This document shows positions 1 to 8,269 of a stretch of 64,000 nt of DNA, piece after piece. How positions within the stretch are numbered: the first letter of the stretch is position 1; each line of letters opens with the position of its first letter. This stretch comes from Actinobacteria bacterium HGW-Actinobacteria-1 (lineage in GTDB: Bacteria; Actinomycetota; Coriobacteriia; Anaerosomatales; Anaerosomataceae): NCBI GenBank assembly GCA_002841355.1, contig PHFB01000009.1:53443-117442 (forward strand), read 5' to 3'. The notes under the pieces were generated by a model. That model was not told the DNA's origin, made no database searches, and worked only from the letters and a program-made list of their open reading frames with translations. Position numbers and translations under genes: made by a program.

Positions 1-679
1 CACCCTCGGACACCACGATGATGGAGTGCTTCTTGCCACGGGCGATGCCCTGGCTCACCGAGGCGCATATGTCCTCGATCCGCCACGGAACCTCCGGCAC
101 GAGGATGCAGTCGGCGCCTGCGGCAAGGCCCGCGTAGAGCGCGAGCATGCCACACGAGCGACCCATGACCTCGATGATGAACGTGCGCTCGTGACTGGAG
201 GCCGTGTCGCGAACCTTGGAGGTCGCATCGCAGATGGTGTTCTGTGCGGTGTCGAATCCAATGGTGGTGTCAGTGGCATTGATGTCGTTGTCGATGGTTC
301 CGGGCACCCCGATGACCTTCACGCCCCGGCGATGGAGTTCCTCGGCGGCGCGATACGTACCATCCCCACCGATGACGATGAGACCGGTCACGCCCTGCTC
401 GGCCAGCACCGCAGCCGAGTGGTCGAGACCTTCCTCCGTGAACATGCGCTCGGAGCGTGACGTGCCGATGAAGGTGCCGCCGCGATCGAGGATCCCGCCG
501 ACGCTGCCAAGCGTCATGGGCACGAAATCGTTGTCGAGCAGCCCTTCGTACCCGTGACGAATGGCGACCGCCTCGGCACCGTTGGCCATGGCAGTACGAA
601 CGACGGAGCGGACGGCGGCGTTCATGCCCGGCGCGTCGCCCCCGCTGGTGAGAACCGCGATGCGAGCAGTACCGGTCAT
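1..679 (-). CDS. pfkA: ATP-dependent 6-phosphofructokinase, 3' end cut by window edge
   Basis: Phosphorylates fructose-6-phosphate to fructose-1,6-bisphosphate in glycolysis. About 226 N-terminal residues are visible; the C-terminus lies outside the window. The N-terminal nucleotide loop TSGGDAPGMN (residues 11-20), GGDGT (104-108) and PGTIDND (126-132, with the catalytic Asp pair) are intact. Gly in GGDG and Gly rather than Lys before TIDND mark the ATP-using rather than the pyrophosphate-using type (family knowledge). The ATG at 679 lies 3 nt after the accA stop, so it is the third gene of an accD-accA-pfkA operon. The odd partner is fatty-acid synthesis; an aldolase gene just upstream (2710-3669) supplies the next glycolytic step. 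Confidence 0.95.
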   Translation of the reverse strand, partial: MTGTARIAVLTSGGDAPGMNAAVRSVVRTAMANGAEAVAIRHGYEGLLDNDFVPMTLGSVGGILDRGGTFIGTSRSERMFTEEGLDHSAAVLAEQGVTGLIVIGGDGTYRAAEELHRRGVKVIGVPGTIDNDINATDTTIGFDTAQNTICDATSKVRDTASSHERTFIIEVMGRSCGMLALYAGLAAGADCILVPEVPWRIEDICASVSQGIARGKKHSIIVVSEG

Positions 680-682
680 GAC

Positions 683-1645
683 CTACTCCCCTTCCGTGAA
701 CACCCCGATGGCCGATATCCTCTCGAAACGCTTCTCCACGAGCTCCCCGACTTCCTGCCCGCAGAGCGAATCCAGCGCCGAGGAGATGGCGCGCTCCACC
801 GCAGCGTAGACCATGCCGGGATCGCGATGCGCACCGCCAAGCGGCTCGGGAACGATCTCATCCGCGATACCGTGCCGCACGAGATCAGCGGCGGTCATCT
901 GCAGACACGCCGAGGTCTCGGGCGCGCGTGATGCGTCCTTGTAGAGGATCGACGCGCACGCCTCGGGACTGATCACCGAGTAGTACGCGTTCTCAAGCAT
1001 GATGAGGCGGTCGCCGAAGCCGATGGCAAGCGCGCCACCGCTGCCGCCTTCGCCGATACCGACGGCCACGACCGGCACGCGCAATGCCGCCAAGGTGGCG
1101 AGGTTCTCGGCAATCGCCCAGCCCTGACCGCGCTCCTCGGCTTCAAGACCGGGATGCGCTCCCTGCGTGTCTACGAAGGTGACAAGCGGCAGACCGAACT
1201 TCTCGGCGAGCTGCATAGCGCGGCGCGCCTTGCGGAGACCCTCGGGATGCGGGCTGCCGAAGTTGCGACGGATGTTCTCTTTGGTGTTCCTGCCTTTGCG
1301 ATGGCCGAGCACAACGCACCGCCGGCCCGCGATGGTGACGAGCCCTGCGAAGATCGCCTCGTCGTCGCCGTACGTCCGGTCGCCACGAAGTTCGAACACG
1401 TCGCTGCCGAGCATCTCGACGTAGTCCTGCGTCTTGGGTCGCTCGGGATGGCGCGACACCTGCACGCGCTCCCACGGAGAGAGCGCCTGGTAGAGCGTCA
1501 CACGAAGCTGTTCGACCTCGGCCTCAAGCTCCGCGATCTCCTGGTCGAGATGCAGCTCCGCCGCCGCGTCGAGCGCCTTGAGCTCGGTGAGCTTTGCCTC
1601 GAGCTCGGCAAGCGGGCGCTCGAATTCCATCACGAAGCGCGCCAT
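683..1645 (-). CDS. accA: acetyl-CoA carboxylase carboxyltransferase subunit alpha
   Basis: Alpha half of the carboxyltransferase that moves CO2 from carboxybiotin to acetyl-CoA, giving malonyl-CoA for fatty acid synthesis. The 320-residue product has the usual AccA length. It starts with a charged helical segment (FERPLAELEAKLTELKAL) and then a crotonase-like carboxyltransferase core with RPKTQDYVE, FVDTQGAHPGL and EGGSGGALAIG motifs. The ATG directly follows the accD stop codon, and pfkA follows 3 nt after its own stop, so the three are probably translated from one message. It is the separate E. coli-type subunit, not the fused acyl-CoA carboxylase beta chain common in many actinobacteria. 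Confidence 0.96.
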   Translation of the reverse strand: MARFVMEFERPLAELEAKLTELKALDAAAELHLDQEIAELEAEVEQLRVTLYQALSPWERVQVSRHPERPKTQDYVEMLGSDVFELRGDRTYGDDEAIFAGLVTIAGRRCVVLGHRKGRNTKENIRRNFGSPHPEGLRKARRAMQLAEKFGLPLVTFVDTQGAHPGLEAEERGQGWAIAENLATLAALRVPVVAVGIGEGGSGGALAIGFGDRLIMLENAYYSVISPEACASILYKDASRAPETSACLQMTAADLVRHGIADEIVPEPLGGAHRDPGMVYAAVERAISSALDSLCGQEVGELVEKRFERISAIGVFTEGE

Positions 1646-2569
1646 CTATTCCTCACCGCCTTCGGTCGGCACCGCACACGCGGCACCGGCAGCGGCTTCA
1701 GGCACGTCGCGGACACAGAGGTAGTCCAGGATTCTGCCAACTGTGTCCCGGAGCTCGGGCCGCGGCACGACACCGTCGATCATCCCGTGCTCCACGAGGA
1801 ACTCGGCGGTCTGAAAGCCCTTAGGTAGGCTCTGCCGGATGGTCTGCTCGATGACGCGTGGACCCGTGAAGCCGATGAGCGCACCCGGCTCTGCGAGGAT
1901 GACGTCGGCAAGCACCGGGAAGCTTGCGGTGACGCCGCCGTACGTGGGGTTGGTGAGAATCGAGATGTACGGCACGCCTGCTCGGGAGAGTCGCTCGGCG
2001 GCGGCAGAGGTCTTCGCCATCTGCATGAGCGAGAGCATGCCCTCTTGCATGCGTGCGCCACCGGATGCGATCGCGAGCACGAGCGCGCGGTCCTCGGCCT
2101 GTGCGAGCGCGAACGCACGGGCGATCTTCTCGCCCACCGCCGAGCCCATCGATGCGCCGATGAAGCGGAAGTCCATGGCGCCGAGCACGACCGGATGTCC
2201 GCCGAGCAGTGCCCGGCCGGTGATCATCGCCTCGGCAAGGCCGGTCTTCTCCTTCGCGCTCGACAGACTCGTCGAGTACGGCTTCGCGGCCGAGAAGCGC
2301 AACGGGTCGAGCGAGGAAATCGTCGCCTCGGTCTCTTCGAACGTATCCGCATCGGCAAGCGCGAGCACGCGATCGTACGCGGGCATGTCGAAGTGGTGAC
2401 CGCAATGCGGACACACCGAGAGGTTGTCGTTGAGCGCGCCCTGATACAGGGTGTGCTTGCACGAGGGACACTTCAGCCAGACGCCGTCGGGAAGATCGGC
2501 GCTCTTGTCGGCAGACGCCACCGTGTAGCGGCGTCCCTCGCGTGCCTTGAACCAATCCGAGATGGGCAT
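1646..2569 (-). CDS. accD: acetyl-CoA carboxylase carboxyltransferase subunit beta
   Basis: Beta half of the carboxyltransferase, partner of the adjacent AccA. An N-terminal zinc ribbon is visible as C34-x2-C37-x15-C53-x2-C56, followed by the crotonase-type core with SGGARMQEG and GFTGPRVIEQT motifs. I chose the ATG at 2569 (MPISDWFK, 307 residues), which has a GGGAG ribosome site just upstream and matches the usual AccD start. An in-frame ATG 32 codons earlier would add Arg/Pro-rich residues unlike the family. It is the first gene of the accD-accA-pfkA operon; a TATACT box upstream (2680-2685) is the likely promoter element. Confidence 0.96.
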   Translation of the reverse strand: MPISDWFKAREGRRYTVASADKSADLPDGVWLKCPSCKHTLYQGALNDNLSVCPHCGHHFDMPAYDRVLALADADTFEETEATISSLDPLRFSAAKPYSTSLSSAKEKTGLAEAMITGRALLGGHPVVLGAMDFRFIGASMGSAVGEKIARAFALAQAEDRALVLAIASGGARMQEGMLSLMQMAKTSAAAERLSRAGVPYISILTNPTYGGVTASFPVLADVILAEPGALIGFTGPRVIEQTIRQSLPKGFQTAEFLVEHGMIDGVVPRPELRDTVGRILDYLCVRDVPEAAAGAACAVPTEGGEE

Positions 2570-2645
2570 GAGGCTCCCAGGTCGGTCGCTTGCGGGTCTC
2601 ACGCGCCGGCCGGCGACCGGTCGCGTCACGTGCAAGTGTATAGGA

Positions 2646-2680
2646 TAGCGCGGCACCGCCATCAAGGCGATGCCGCGCTA
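2646..2680. other. inverted repeat in the accD leader
   Basis: A perfect 10-bp inverted repeat (2646-2655 with 2671-2680), with an inner CGCC/GGCG pair, lies between the aldolase stop and the accD start. It could end aldolase transcription or fold in the accD leader. No T-run follows on the minus strand, so it is not a classical terminator. A second perfect 8-bp hairpin (2691-2708) sits next to the aldolase stop codon. Confidence 0.5.
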
Positions 2681-2685
2681 GTATA
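2680..2685 (-). promoter_or_regulatory. candidate -10 box for accD-accA-pfkA
   Basis: TATACT read on the minus strand is a near-consensus -10 box about 110 nt upstream of the accD ATG. No good -35 hexamer is seen at 16-18 nt, so confidence is low. Its last base is shared with the start of the hairpin at 2646-2680, so a transcript from here would carry that hairpin in its leader. Confidence 0.35.
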
Positions 2686-2709
2686 CCCGTCGTTCGCCTC
2701 GGCGAACGG

Positions 2710-3669
2710 TTAGATCGAAAAGTCCTTCTCGCCGTTGAAGACCGCGAGCGCATCCTCGGCGCTCCAGTCGGCCAGCGTGATGGCCGAGATGGCCTTCGTG
2801 AGGCGGACGGCCTCGTCGAGCGAACGCTGGTGGATGTTGCGGCCCGTGGCGTTCCCCTTGGCCCCACCGACGTGGATCTGCTCCCAGAGCTGCGTCAGGA
2901 AGACATCTGCGGCAACCGTGGAGCCGCCGGCGCACACGAGGCTGCAGCGGCCGGATGCCTTCGAAGCCTGCACGATCTTCTGGGCCGAGCTCTCGGTGGC
3001 GTCGCCCTTGGGCGGGTTCACCTTCACGAAGTCAGCACCGAGGCAGAGCGCGGTTCCCGCCGCACCGGCGATGAGGTTCGCGTCCTTCTCATCCACAACG
3101 GCCTTGCCGCGCGGATAGATCCACAGCACGACGAGCAGTCCGAGCGAGTGCGCGTCGGCGATCAGCTGACCCGCTTCCTGCATCATGGTCGACTCGTACT
3201 CGCTGCCGAGGTAGATCGTGTAGCCGATACCCACCGTGTTGACACCGTTGTCGCGCAGGTCGAGCACGGTCTGGATGTCGTACATCTGCGGCGAGTACGG
3301 GTCGTCCTGGTGCTTCGCCGGATCCGTCGCCGACGTCTTGATGAGGTGGGTCTTGGAGTTCATCTTCACGAGGTAGTTGATCTCCGGGTAGTCCGCCGCG
3401 TACTGCGCGACAAGACCGCGCTGCGCGGCGAGGACACCACAGACGCCCTGCGAGCCAATGCGGAACAGGTGCTCCGGCTCGTTGTCCTCCGGCGAGATAC
3501 CCTCGCCGTAGAAGTCCTCGTTGAGGTGCTCGATCTTCTGGTCGCAGGCGAACAGCATGAGCCTGCCGGTGCCGCGCGTGGCGGCCATGTAGTTGTCGAT
3601 GTAGGTCTCGCGCGCGGCGGCGGGTACATCCGCAGGCACGTGGACCTGGTCACGGGTGATGCTTGGCAT
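2710..3669 (-). CDS. class I (archaeal/DhnA-type) fructose-bisphosphate aldolase
   Basis: Probable Schiff-base aldolase of the FbaB/DhnA family, cleaving fructose-1,6-bisphosphate to triose phosphates (or the reverse in gluconeogenesis). The 319-residue product is a TIM barrel. It carries LMLFACDQKIEHLN near the N-terminus, WIYPRGKAV in the middle, and DFVKVNPP, whose Lys is the expected Schiff-base residue. Late glycine loops (CAGGST, VGGAKGNATGRN) would bind phosphate. The ATG at 3669 has a GGAGG site upstream; the 11 extra residues of the longest frame are unsupported. The family also includes ADH synthase enzymes, so substrate is inferred, helped by pfkA nearby. Confidence 0.85.
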   Translation of the reverse strand: MPSITRDQVHVPADVPAAARETYIDNYMAATRGTGRLMLFACDQKIEHLNEDFYGEGISPEDNEPEHLFRIGSQGVCGVLAAQRGLVAQYAADYPEINYLVKMNSKTHLIKTSATDPAKHQDDPYSPQMYDIQTVLDLRDNGVNTVGIGYTIYLGSEYESTMMQEAGQLIADAHSLGLLVVLWIYPRGKAVVDEKDANLIAGAAGTALCLGADFVKVNPPKGDATESSAQKIVQASKASGRCSLVCAGGSTVAADVFLTQLWEQIHVGGAKGNATGRNIHQRSLDEAVRLTKAISAITLADWSAEDALAVFNGEKDFSI

Positions 3670-3737
3670 GGGTGAGTCCCTCCTCAACTGACAGTGCAAC
3701 AACCACGAAACACAGTAGGCGAACGGAGCCGGTTCCG

Positions 3738-4307
3738 CTAGACGGCCCCGCTATCCCCACGCTTCCTATCCTGCCCGGGCAGCGGCGACTCAACACTCGC
3801 CGAGGGCGCCGAAGGCCTCGGACCTGCGCCGACTGCAACACCGGCCATCGCCGGGGGCTCCTCGGCAGGACCGGCCGCCTCGATGTGCCTCAGAGCCCGG
3901 TACCCCGCGACGATCGCCACCATCGCGACCAGGTGGAAGAGCGCGGGAAGCACGTCCCCGAACGCCAGGAAGATGCCACCGTCGATAGCGTACAGGATGA
4001 GACCCACAAGGAACGCCCACTTCTGACGCTTGCGGGCGAAGACGCCGAACAGAGCGAAGATGCCGGCTATGACGAGCGCCGCCAGCATGGCGAACACCTT
4101 GCCGACTCCGCCGAATGCTCCAAGGTATGCCACGGCCATCAGGCTGGACGAGAGGCCGACAAGCATGGAGTACTTCGCGCCCAACACGTACACGGTGGAG
4201 TTGACCACCGACAGGATCGCGACCCAGAAGAACCAATTGGCTCCGCTCGTGATGAGCGCCTCCTGCCGGAACCGCGCCACCTGATCGGACTCGATGCTCT
4301 CAGTCAT
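3738..4307 (-). CDS. small membrane protein, unknown function
   Basis: Product of 189 residues with about four predicted membrane helices (WFFWVAILSVVNSTVYVLG; LMAVAYLGAFGGVGKVFAMLAALV; IAGIFALFGVF; WAFLVGLILYAIDGGIFLAF with FHLVAMVAIVAGY) and a Pro/Ala/Ser-rich cytoplasmic tail. I do not recognise a named family. The ATG at 4307 has a GAGGAGG site, and the start overlaps the stop of the upstream GNAT gene by 8 nt (ATGACTGA), implying translational coupling in a nadE-GNAT-membrane protein operon. Confidence 0.8.
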   Translation of the reverse strand: MTESIESDQVARFRQEALITSGANWFFWVAILSVVNSTVYVLGAKYSMLVGLSSSLMAVAYLGAFGGVGKVFAMLAALVIAGIFALFGVFARKRQKWAFLVGLILYAIDGGIFLAFGDVLPALFHLVAMVAIVAGYRALRHIEAAGPAEEPPAMAGVAVGAGPRPSAPSASVESPLPGQDRKRGDSGAV

Positions 4308-4749
4308 CGCCGCCTCCTCTGATCTCCATGCGAACATGCGGCTGGCCGGTGCGTCCGTACGGGAACGGCGTTTCGCTTGCCGTTACGAAGCCAAGACGCT
4401 GATAGAACGTCTCGGCACGGGTCCTGGCGTGCAGGAACACCGGATCGAGCCCAAGTTCGCGCGCTTTGGTGACGGTCTCCGCAAGCATCGCACTGCCGAT
4501 GCCGGCACGCTGCCGGTCGAACGCGACGACGACCTGCCGTATCTGTCCGGCACCGCCGTCCTCGATGAGCCGCGAGTAGCCGATGACCCTGCCGTCCTCG
4601 ACCGCGACAAGATGATGCGAGTGCGGGTCGTCGTCATGCCAGTTGTCGTCCCGCGAGACGCCGAATGGAGCCATCAGCACTTCCCACCGAAGGTCGGTGA
4701 CGTCGCGCATGCACGGATCCTCGTGGGTGACCCACCTGAGCTCGATCAC
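4300..4749 (-). CDS. GNAT-family N-acetyltransferase
   Basis: About 149 residues. The central acetyl-CoA-binding signature is visible as VVVAFDRQRAGIGSAMLAE (R-x-x-G-I-G), preceded by an acidic/His-rich strand pair and followed by the typical FYQRLGFVTASE block that ends GNAT domains. The substrate cannot be read from sequence. I chose GTG at 4749, one base after the nadE stop codon, which gives the full family length; an internal ATG 13 codons later is the alternative. The 3' end overlaps the next gene by 8 nt. Confidence 0.85.
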   Translation of the reverse strand: MIELRWVTHEDPCMRDVTDLRWEVLMAPFGVSRDDNWHDDDPHSHHLVAVEDGRVIGYSRLIEDGGAGQIRQVVVAFDRQRAGIGSAMLAETVTKARELGLDPVFLHARTRAETFYQRLGFVTASETPFPYGRTGQPHVRMEIRGGGDD

Positions 4750-4750
4750 G

Positions 4751-6352
4751 TCAGCCGCCGAACCGGTTGGTGATGGGCATGCGCCGATCCTTTCCGAACG
4801 CCTTCGGCGTGATCTTGATGCCGATCGGGCCCTGGCGCCGCTTGTACTCCGCGGCGTCCACCAGGCCGATGACCTTCCGAACGACCTTCTCGTCCTGCCC
4901 GGAGGCGATGATCTCTCGTGCCGAGTGATCCTGCTCCACGTACGAGACGAGGATCGCGTCGAGCACATCGTACGGCGGAAGCGAGTCCTGGTCGGTCTGA
5001 TCCGGTCGCAGCTCTGCGCTCGGCGGCTTCTCGATCGTGGCGACAGGAATGACCTGGCCGTGCTGGTTTCGCCATCGTGCAAGGTCGTAGACCTTGGTCT
5101 TGAACACGTCCTTGATGGGCGCGAAGCCACCCACCATGTCGCCATAGAGCGTGCTGTACCCCACCGAAAGCTCGCTCTTGTTGCCGGTGGCAAGCACGAG
5201 CCAGTTGAACTTGTTGCTGAGCGCCATGAGAAGCACGCCGCGTATACGCGCCTGCAGGTTCTCTTCTGTGACGTCCTCAGGCAAGTCGCCGAACGTCGGC
5301 GCCAAGACCTGCTCGATTGCCGCGAACGGCTCCTCGATCGGAATCGTCAAGATGTCGATGCCCGTAAGCTCCGCCAGCTCCTCGGCGTCGGCAACGCTCC
5401 CCTCCGAGGAGAACCGCGACGGCATGAGTACACCGTGAACATGCTCGGCGCCAAGCGCGTCGACGGCAAGCACCGCCGTCAGCGCGGAGTCGATGCCGCC
5501 GGAGAGCCCGATCACCACGTCGCTGAAGCCGTTCTTCCTGATGTAGTCGCGAAGCCCAAGCCTGAGAGCGTCGTACATCTCCTCGACCTCGGACTCGATC
5601 GGCTCGAGGCGCGTGACGGGCATCTTTGTGGCTCCCGGATCGATGTCCACGACCAGGAAATCCTCGGCGAAGGCACGGGCCCGGGCGATGACGCCACCAT
5701 TGGGGGCGATGACGACCGAGCGGCCGTCGAAGACGAGCTCGTCTTGCCCGCCCGCGACATTGCAGTACGCGAACCACAGGTTGTTGCTCGCAGCGCGGTC
5801 GCGCAGCATGCTCTCGCGCGAACGGCCCTTGCCCACGTGGAACGGCGATGCCGAGATGTTCAGCAGGACCTGGGCGCCACTCTGCGCCACGCGCGCAGCA
5901 GGCTCGGGGAACCACGCATCTTCACAGACGGTGATGCCGCACCACACGCCGACGATCTCCACAACCACATCCTCAAGCCCGGGTTCGAAGTACCGTTCTT
6001 CATCGAAGACGCCGTAGTTGGGAAGCAGCTGTTTGCGGTACAGGCGCTCGATCACGCCGCCGCGACAGAATGCTGCGGCGTTGAAGGTCCCTTTGGAGTC
6101 GCGGAAGGCGAATCCGACGAGCGCGGGACACGGAGTCAGCCGCGCGAACGTCTCGGCGGCCTCCATGGAACGCTCCATGAAGTGCGGCTTGGCGAGCAAG
6201 TCCTCGGGCGGATAGCCGAGAAGCGCAAGCTCGGGCAAGAGCAAGATGTCCGCATGGGCTGCGGCCGCCTGGTCTGCGGCGTTCAGGCAGAGAGCAAGGT
6301 TGCCGTCGATATCGCCGACGGTTGAATCGATCTGTGCGAGTGCGATACGCAT
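4751..6352 (-). CDS. nadE: glutamine-dependent NAD+ synthase
   Basis: Last step of NAD synthesis: amidates deamido-NAD+ using ammonia freed from glutamine. The 533-residue, two-domain architecture is complete. The N-terminal nitrilase-type glutaminase has the catalytic triad Glu41 (LPELALLGY), Lys107 (YRKQLLPNYG) and Cys143 (VCEDAWF). The C-terminal synthetase domain has the ATP pyrophosphatase loop SGGIDS at 284-289 and later ATGNKSELSVGY. The ATG at 6352 (MRIALAQID) is the family start. It leads a coupled operon with the GNAT and membrane-protein genes and is transcribed away from hsp20. Confidence 0.97.
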   Translation of the reverse strand: MRIALAQIDSTVGDIDGNLALCLNAADQAAAAHADILLLPELALLGYPPEDLLAKPHFMERSMEAAETFARLTPCPALVGFAFRDSKGTFNAAAFCRGGVIERLYRKQLLPNYGVFDEERYFEPGLEDVVVEIVGVWCGITVCEDAWFPEPAARVAQSGAQVLLNISASPFHVGKGRSRESMLRDRAASNNLWFAYCNVAGGQDELVFDGRSVVIAPNGGVIARARAFAEDFLVVDIDPGATKMPVTRLEPIESEVEEMYDALRLGLRDYIRKNGFSDVVIGLSGGIDSALTAVLAVDALGAEHVHGVLMPSRFSSEGSVADAEELAELTGIDILTIPIEEPFAAIEQVLAPTFGDLPEDVTEENLQARIRGVLLMALSNKFNWLVLATGNKSELSVGYSTLYGDMVGGFAPIKDVFKTKVYDLARWRNQHGQVIPVATIEKPPSAELRPDQTDQDSLPPYDVLDAILVSYVEQDHSAREIIASGQDEKVVRKVIGLVDAAEYKRRQGPIGIKITPKAFGKDRRMPITNRFGG

Positions 6353-6446
6353 GCGTGTCCTACCGGTGAGTGTCCTGCCCCCTGACACGTTCAGTTTAGC
6401 GCACGATGACCCGCAAAGGCGGGTATATACCGATTCGAATGACGGC

Positions 6447-6499
6447 GAGACCCCGGGTGAGATCGAGCCGGGGTCTCATTGGTTCTTGGAGGTGAGAAC
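6447..6499 (+). promoter_or_regulatory. hairpin-rich leader of hsp20, possible RNA thermometer
   Basis: Two stem-loops stand back to back before the hsp20 start. The first is a perfect 10-bp stem (6447-6456 with 6468-6477, 11-nt loop). The second is a 5-bp GTTCT/AGAAC stem (6482-6486 with 6495-6499) whose 8-nt loop holds the whole ribosome site GGAGGTG. Neither is followed by a T-run, so they are not terminators. Folding around a ribosome site in a small heat-shock gene suggests temperature control, which is inference; classical thermometers hide the site in a stem rather than a loop. Confidence 0.45.
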
Positions 6500-6500
6500 G

Positions 6501-6968
6501 ATGGCATCGCTCATGCGGTGGGATCCGTTCGGCGACCTCCTCGCTCTACCGCGAGAGGTCGATCGGTTCTTCGACTGGACAACCCCGATGCGCACTACGC
6601 GTGGTGAGGTCGAATCGAAGATGCTGGTGCCGACGATGGACGTGCTGAGCCGGGGTGACGACATGGTCATCCGGGTCGAGCTGCCCGGAATCGACCCGTC
6701 CGCAGTGGACATCTCGGTGACGGAAGGTGTGCTGGCGATCAGCGGCGAGCGCACCGAGGAGCACGAGACCACGGACGAGAATTACATGCTCCGCGAGTCC
6801 AGCTGGGGGCGGTTCGAGCGCAGGATGACGCTTCCCAAGGGCGTGGATCCCGATTCGCTCCACGCGGAGTTCAAAGACGGCTTGCTCGAGATCACGGTTC
6901 CTCGTGGGATCGCGATGGAGGAGCCCAAGACACACCACATCGCGATCGGCGGCGGCACGAAGCACTAG
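6501..6968 (+). CDS. Hsp20/alpha-crystallin small heat-shock protein
   Basis: ATP-independent holdase chaperone, 155 residues. An N-terminal arm (MRWDPFGDLLALPREVDRFF) precedes an alpha-crystallin domain beginning at LVPTMDVLSRGDD. It includes the VRVELPGIDPSAVDISV strand block and the closing FKDGLLEITVPR with a conserved G-L-L-x-I-x-V. The C-terminal tail carries HHIAIGG, an I-x-I-type anchor for oligomerisation. The ATG at 6501 has a strong GGAGGTG site, which itself lies in a hairpin loop. The gene is monocistronic: a 32-bp palindrome follows the stop. Confidence 0.95.
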   Translation: MASLMRWDPFGDLLALPREVDRFFDWTTPMRTTRGEVESKMLVPTMDVLSRGDDMVIRVELPGIDPSAVDISVTEGVLAISGERTEEHETTDENYMLRESSWGRFERRMTLPKGVDPDSLHAEFKDGLLEITVPRGIAMEEPKTHHIAIGGGTKH

Positions 6969-6978
6969 CCGCACGATG

Positions 6979-7010
6979 ACGAAGGGCCCCGGATATCCGG
7001 GGCCCTTCGT
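6979..7010. terminator. 32-bp perfect palindrome, bidirectional terminator
   Basis: A perfect palindrome of two 16-base halves meeting at GGATATCC. It lies between the convergent stops of hsp20 (plus) and the lipoprotein gene (minus), only about 10-20 nt from each. The GC-rich stem would work on both strands. T-runs are short, as usual in GC-rich genomes. Confidence 0.85.
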
Positions 7011-7028
7011 ATGATCGCGATGACGCTC

Positions 7029-7538
7029 CTACGAAGCAGGCTTCGTGCCCACGAGAATGGCTATCTCGGTCTCACCGTCGGGTGCGGCGATCGTGACCGT
7101 CAGTGACAGGTTGTCAAGCTCTGCGCTGTAGGCGACCGTACGATCCGAACCGGATGACGAGTCCATGTCGAACGTGATCTTCCAGCCCTCGGCCTCAAGT
7201 CGCTGAGCATAGAACGCCTTCACGTCGTCGACGCTGTCCGGTGTCGTGATGCTCGCGGTCCACTGACTCACGCCACCACTCGAGAACGAGGTGGAGTCCG
7301 AGACCGTGCCGTCATAGACGGGGACGCTATCCGGGAAGTCCTCGGCTAGCTGACCATCCTCGGTATTGATAGTGGACTCGGAGCCGTCGTCGCCCTTGAT
7401 GGTGACCGACCCGCCATCCTCATCGACCTTCACGCCCGTTGCGCTCTCCACAGCCTTCTTCGCGATCGTGCCGCACCCCCCGGTCACGAGCGCAACGGCG
7501 ATGAGCGCTACCACCAGAACGATTGCCCAGAACCTCAT
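7029..7538 (-). CDS. small lipoprotein, unknown function
   Basis: Product of 169 residues with a lipoprotein signal: a hydrophobic stretch (FWAIVLVVALIAVALVTGG) ending in a lipobox with Cys22. The mature part is Ser/Asp-rich (VKVDEDGGSVTIKGDDG) and continues into a compact domain containing VDDVKAFYAQRLEAEGWK, a motif seen in several small secreted domains of unknown function that follow a variable region. It is probably anchored on the outer face of the membrane. Transcribed divergently from the next gene; terminated by the shared palindrome. Confidence 0.85.
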   Translation of the reverse strand: MRFWAIVLVVALIAVALVTGGCGTIAKKAVESATGVKVDEDGGSVTIKGDDGSESTINTEDGQLAEDFPDSVPVYDGTVSDSTSFSSGGVSQWTASITTPDSVDDVKAFYAQRLEAEGWKITFDMDSSSGSDRTVAYSAELDNLSLTVTIAAPDGETEIAILVGTKPAS

Positions 7539-7635
7539 GATGTCCCCCGATCTCCCCGGCGGGTGAACCCCCGCTCACCGACTCGGATACTACACCTGTG
7601 TGTGCTATGTTCGGAAGGTCGATGGAGGGGGCACC

Positions 7636-8250
7636 ATGGATATTCAGACGCCGAATGGCACCGAGTTCTCCGCGGCCGCAAAGGTCTACCTGTGCGCTGG
7701 GAGGCTGATGGCGCCCGGAGGCGGGATGTACTTCGGCTACCTGACGCCACAAGGGACGAAGGTCGACGTCAAGGCGCTCGCGAAAGGCATCTGCCTGGTG
7801 ACGGTGGAGTCGCTCGAGTCCAGCGGATTCGCAACATTCTCCCCCGCCGAGACGAAGTTCGGCTTCACGCGCCTGCAGACACTCCTCGTGCATGCCGTGT
7901 ACTCGGGGGCACCTGGCTTCTCGGGACGCTTCCTCGAGGCGACACAGTGGGTCGACACCGACCTGGTGACGATCTTCGACCGACTCATGAGTCGCGAAGA
8001 GGCGCCGATCGAGGGATTCCTCAGGCGCGCGTCACACGAATTTGTCGATGCGGGTATCTTCACTCCGGGTAGGAATGGCGGGGTGGGCGCGCTGTGGAAC
8101 GCCGAGTGGCTCACCTACCTTCAAGAGGCCTGGATGCCCGAAACGTACGAGACTTGGCAGCGCGCGTGGGCGCGCCCTGACCAAGAAGCGATCACGCGAA
8201 GCTTCATGACCGCTGTCGCGACCAATCAGCACACCGAGCGCGACGACTGA
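7636..8250 (+). CDS. hypothetical protein
   Basis: Soluble 204-residue product without signal peptide, membrane segment or a motif I recognise. The C-terminal half is rich in aromatic residues (WNAEWLTYLQEAWMPETYETWQRAWARP). I chose the ATG at 7636 because an AGGGGGC ribosome site lies just upstream; a longer frame from 7600 lacks one. It lies 19 nt before the DUF2207 gene on the same strand and may share its message. Composition is like the neighbours. Confidence 0.8.
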   Translation: MDIQTPNGTEFSAAAKVYLCAGRLMAPGGGMYFGYLTPQGTKVDVKALAKGICLVTVESLESSGFATFSPAETKFGFTRLQTLLVHAVYSGAPGFSGRFLEATQWVDTDLVTIFDRLMSREEAPIEGFLRRASHEFVDAGIFTPGRNGGVGALWNAEWLTYLQEAWMPETYETWQRAWARPDQEAITRSFMTAVATNQHTERDD

Positions 8251-8269
8251 CTCGCCGAGGAGGAGACCG

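Noticed and set aside
4643..6325. Long open frame on the plus strand opposite nadE
   Set aside because: It lies wholly antisense to a complete NAD+ synthase with all catalytic motifs; its own product is Arg/His-rich with no domain. GC-rich codon bias opens the opposite frame.
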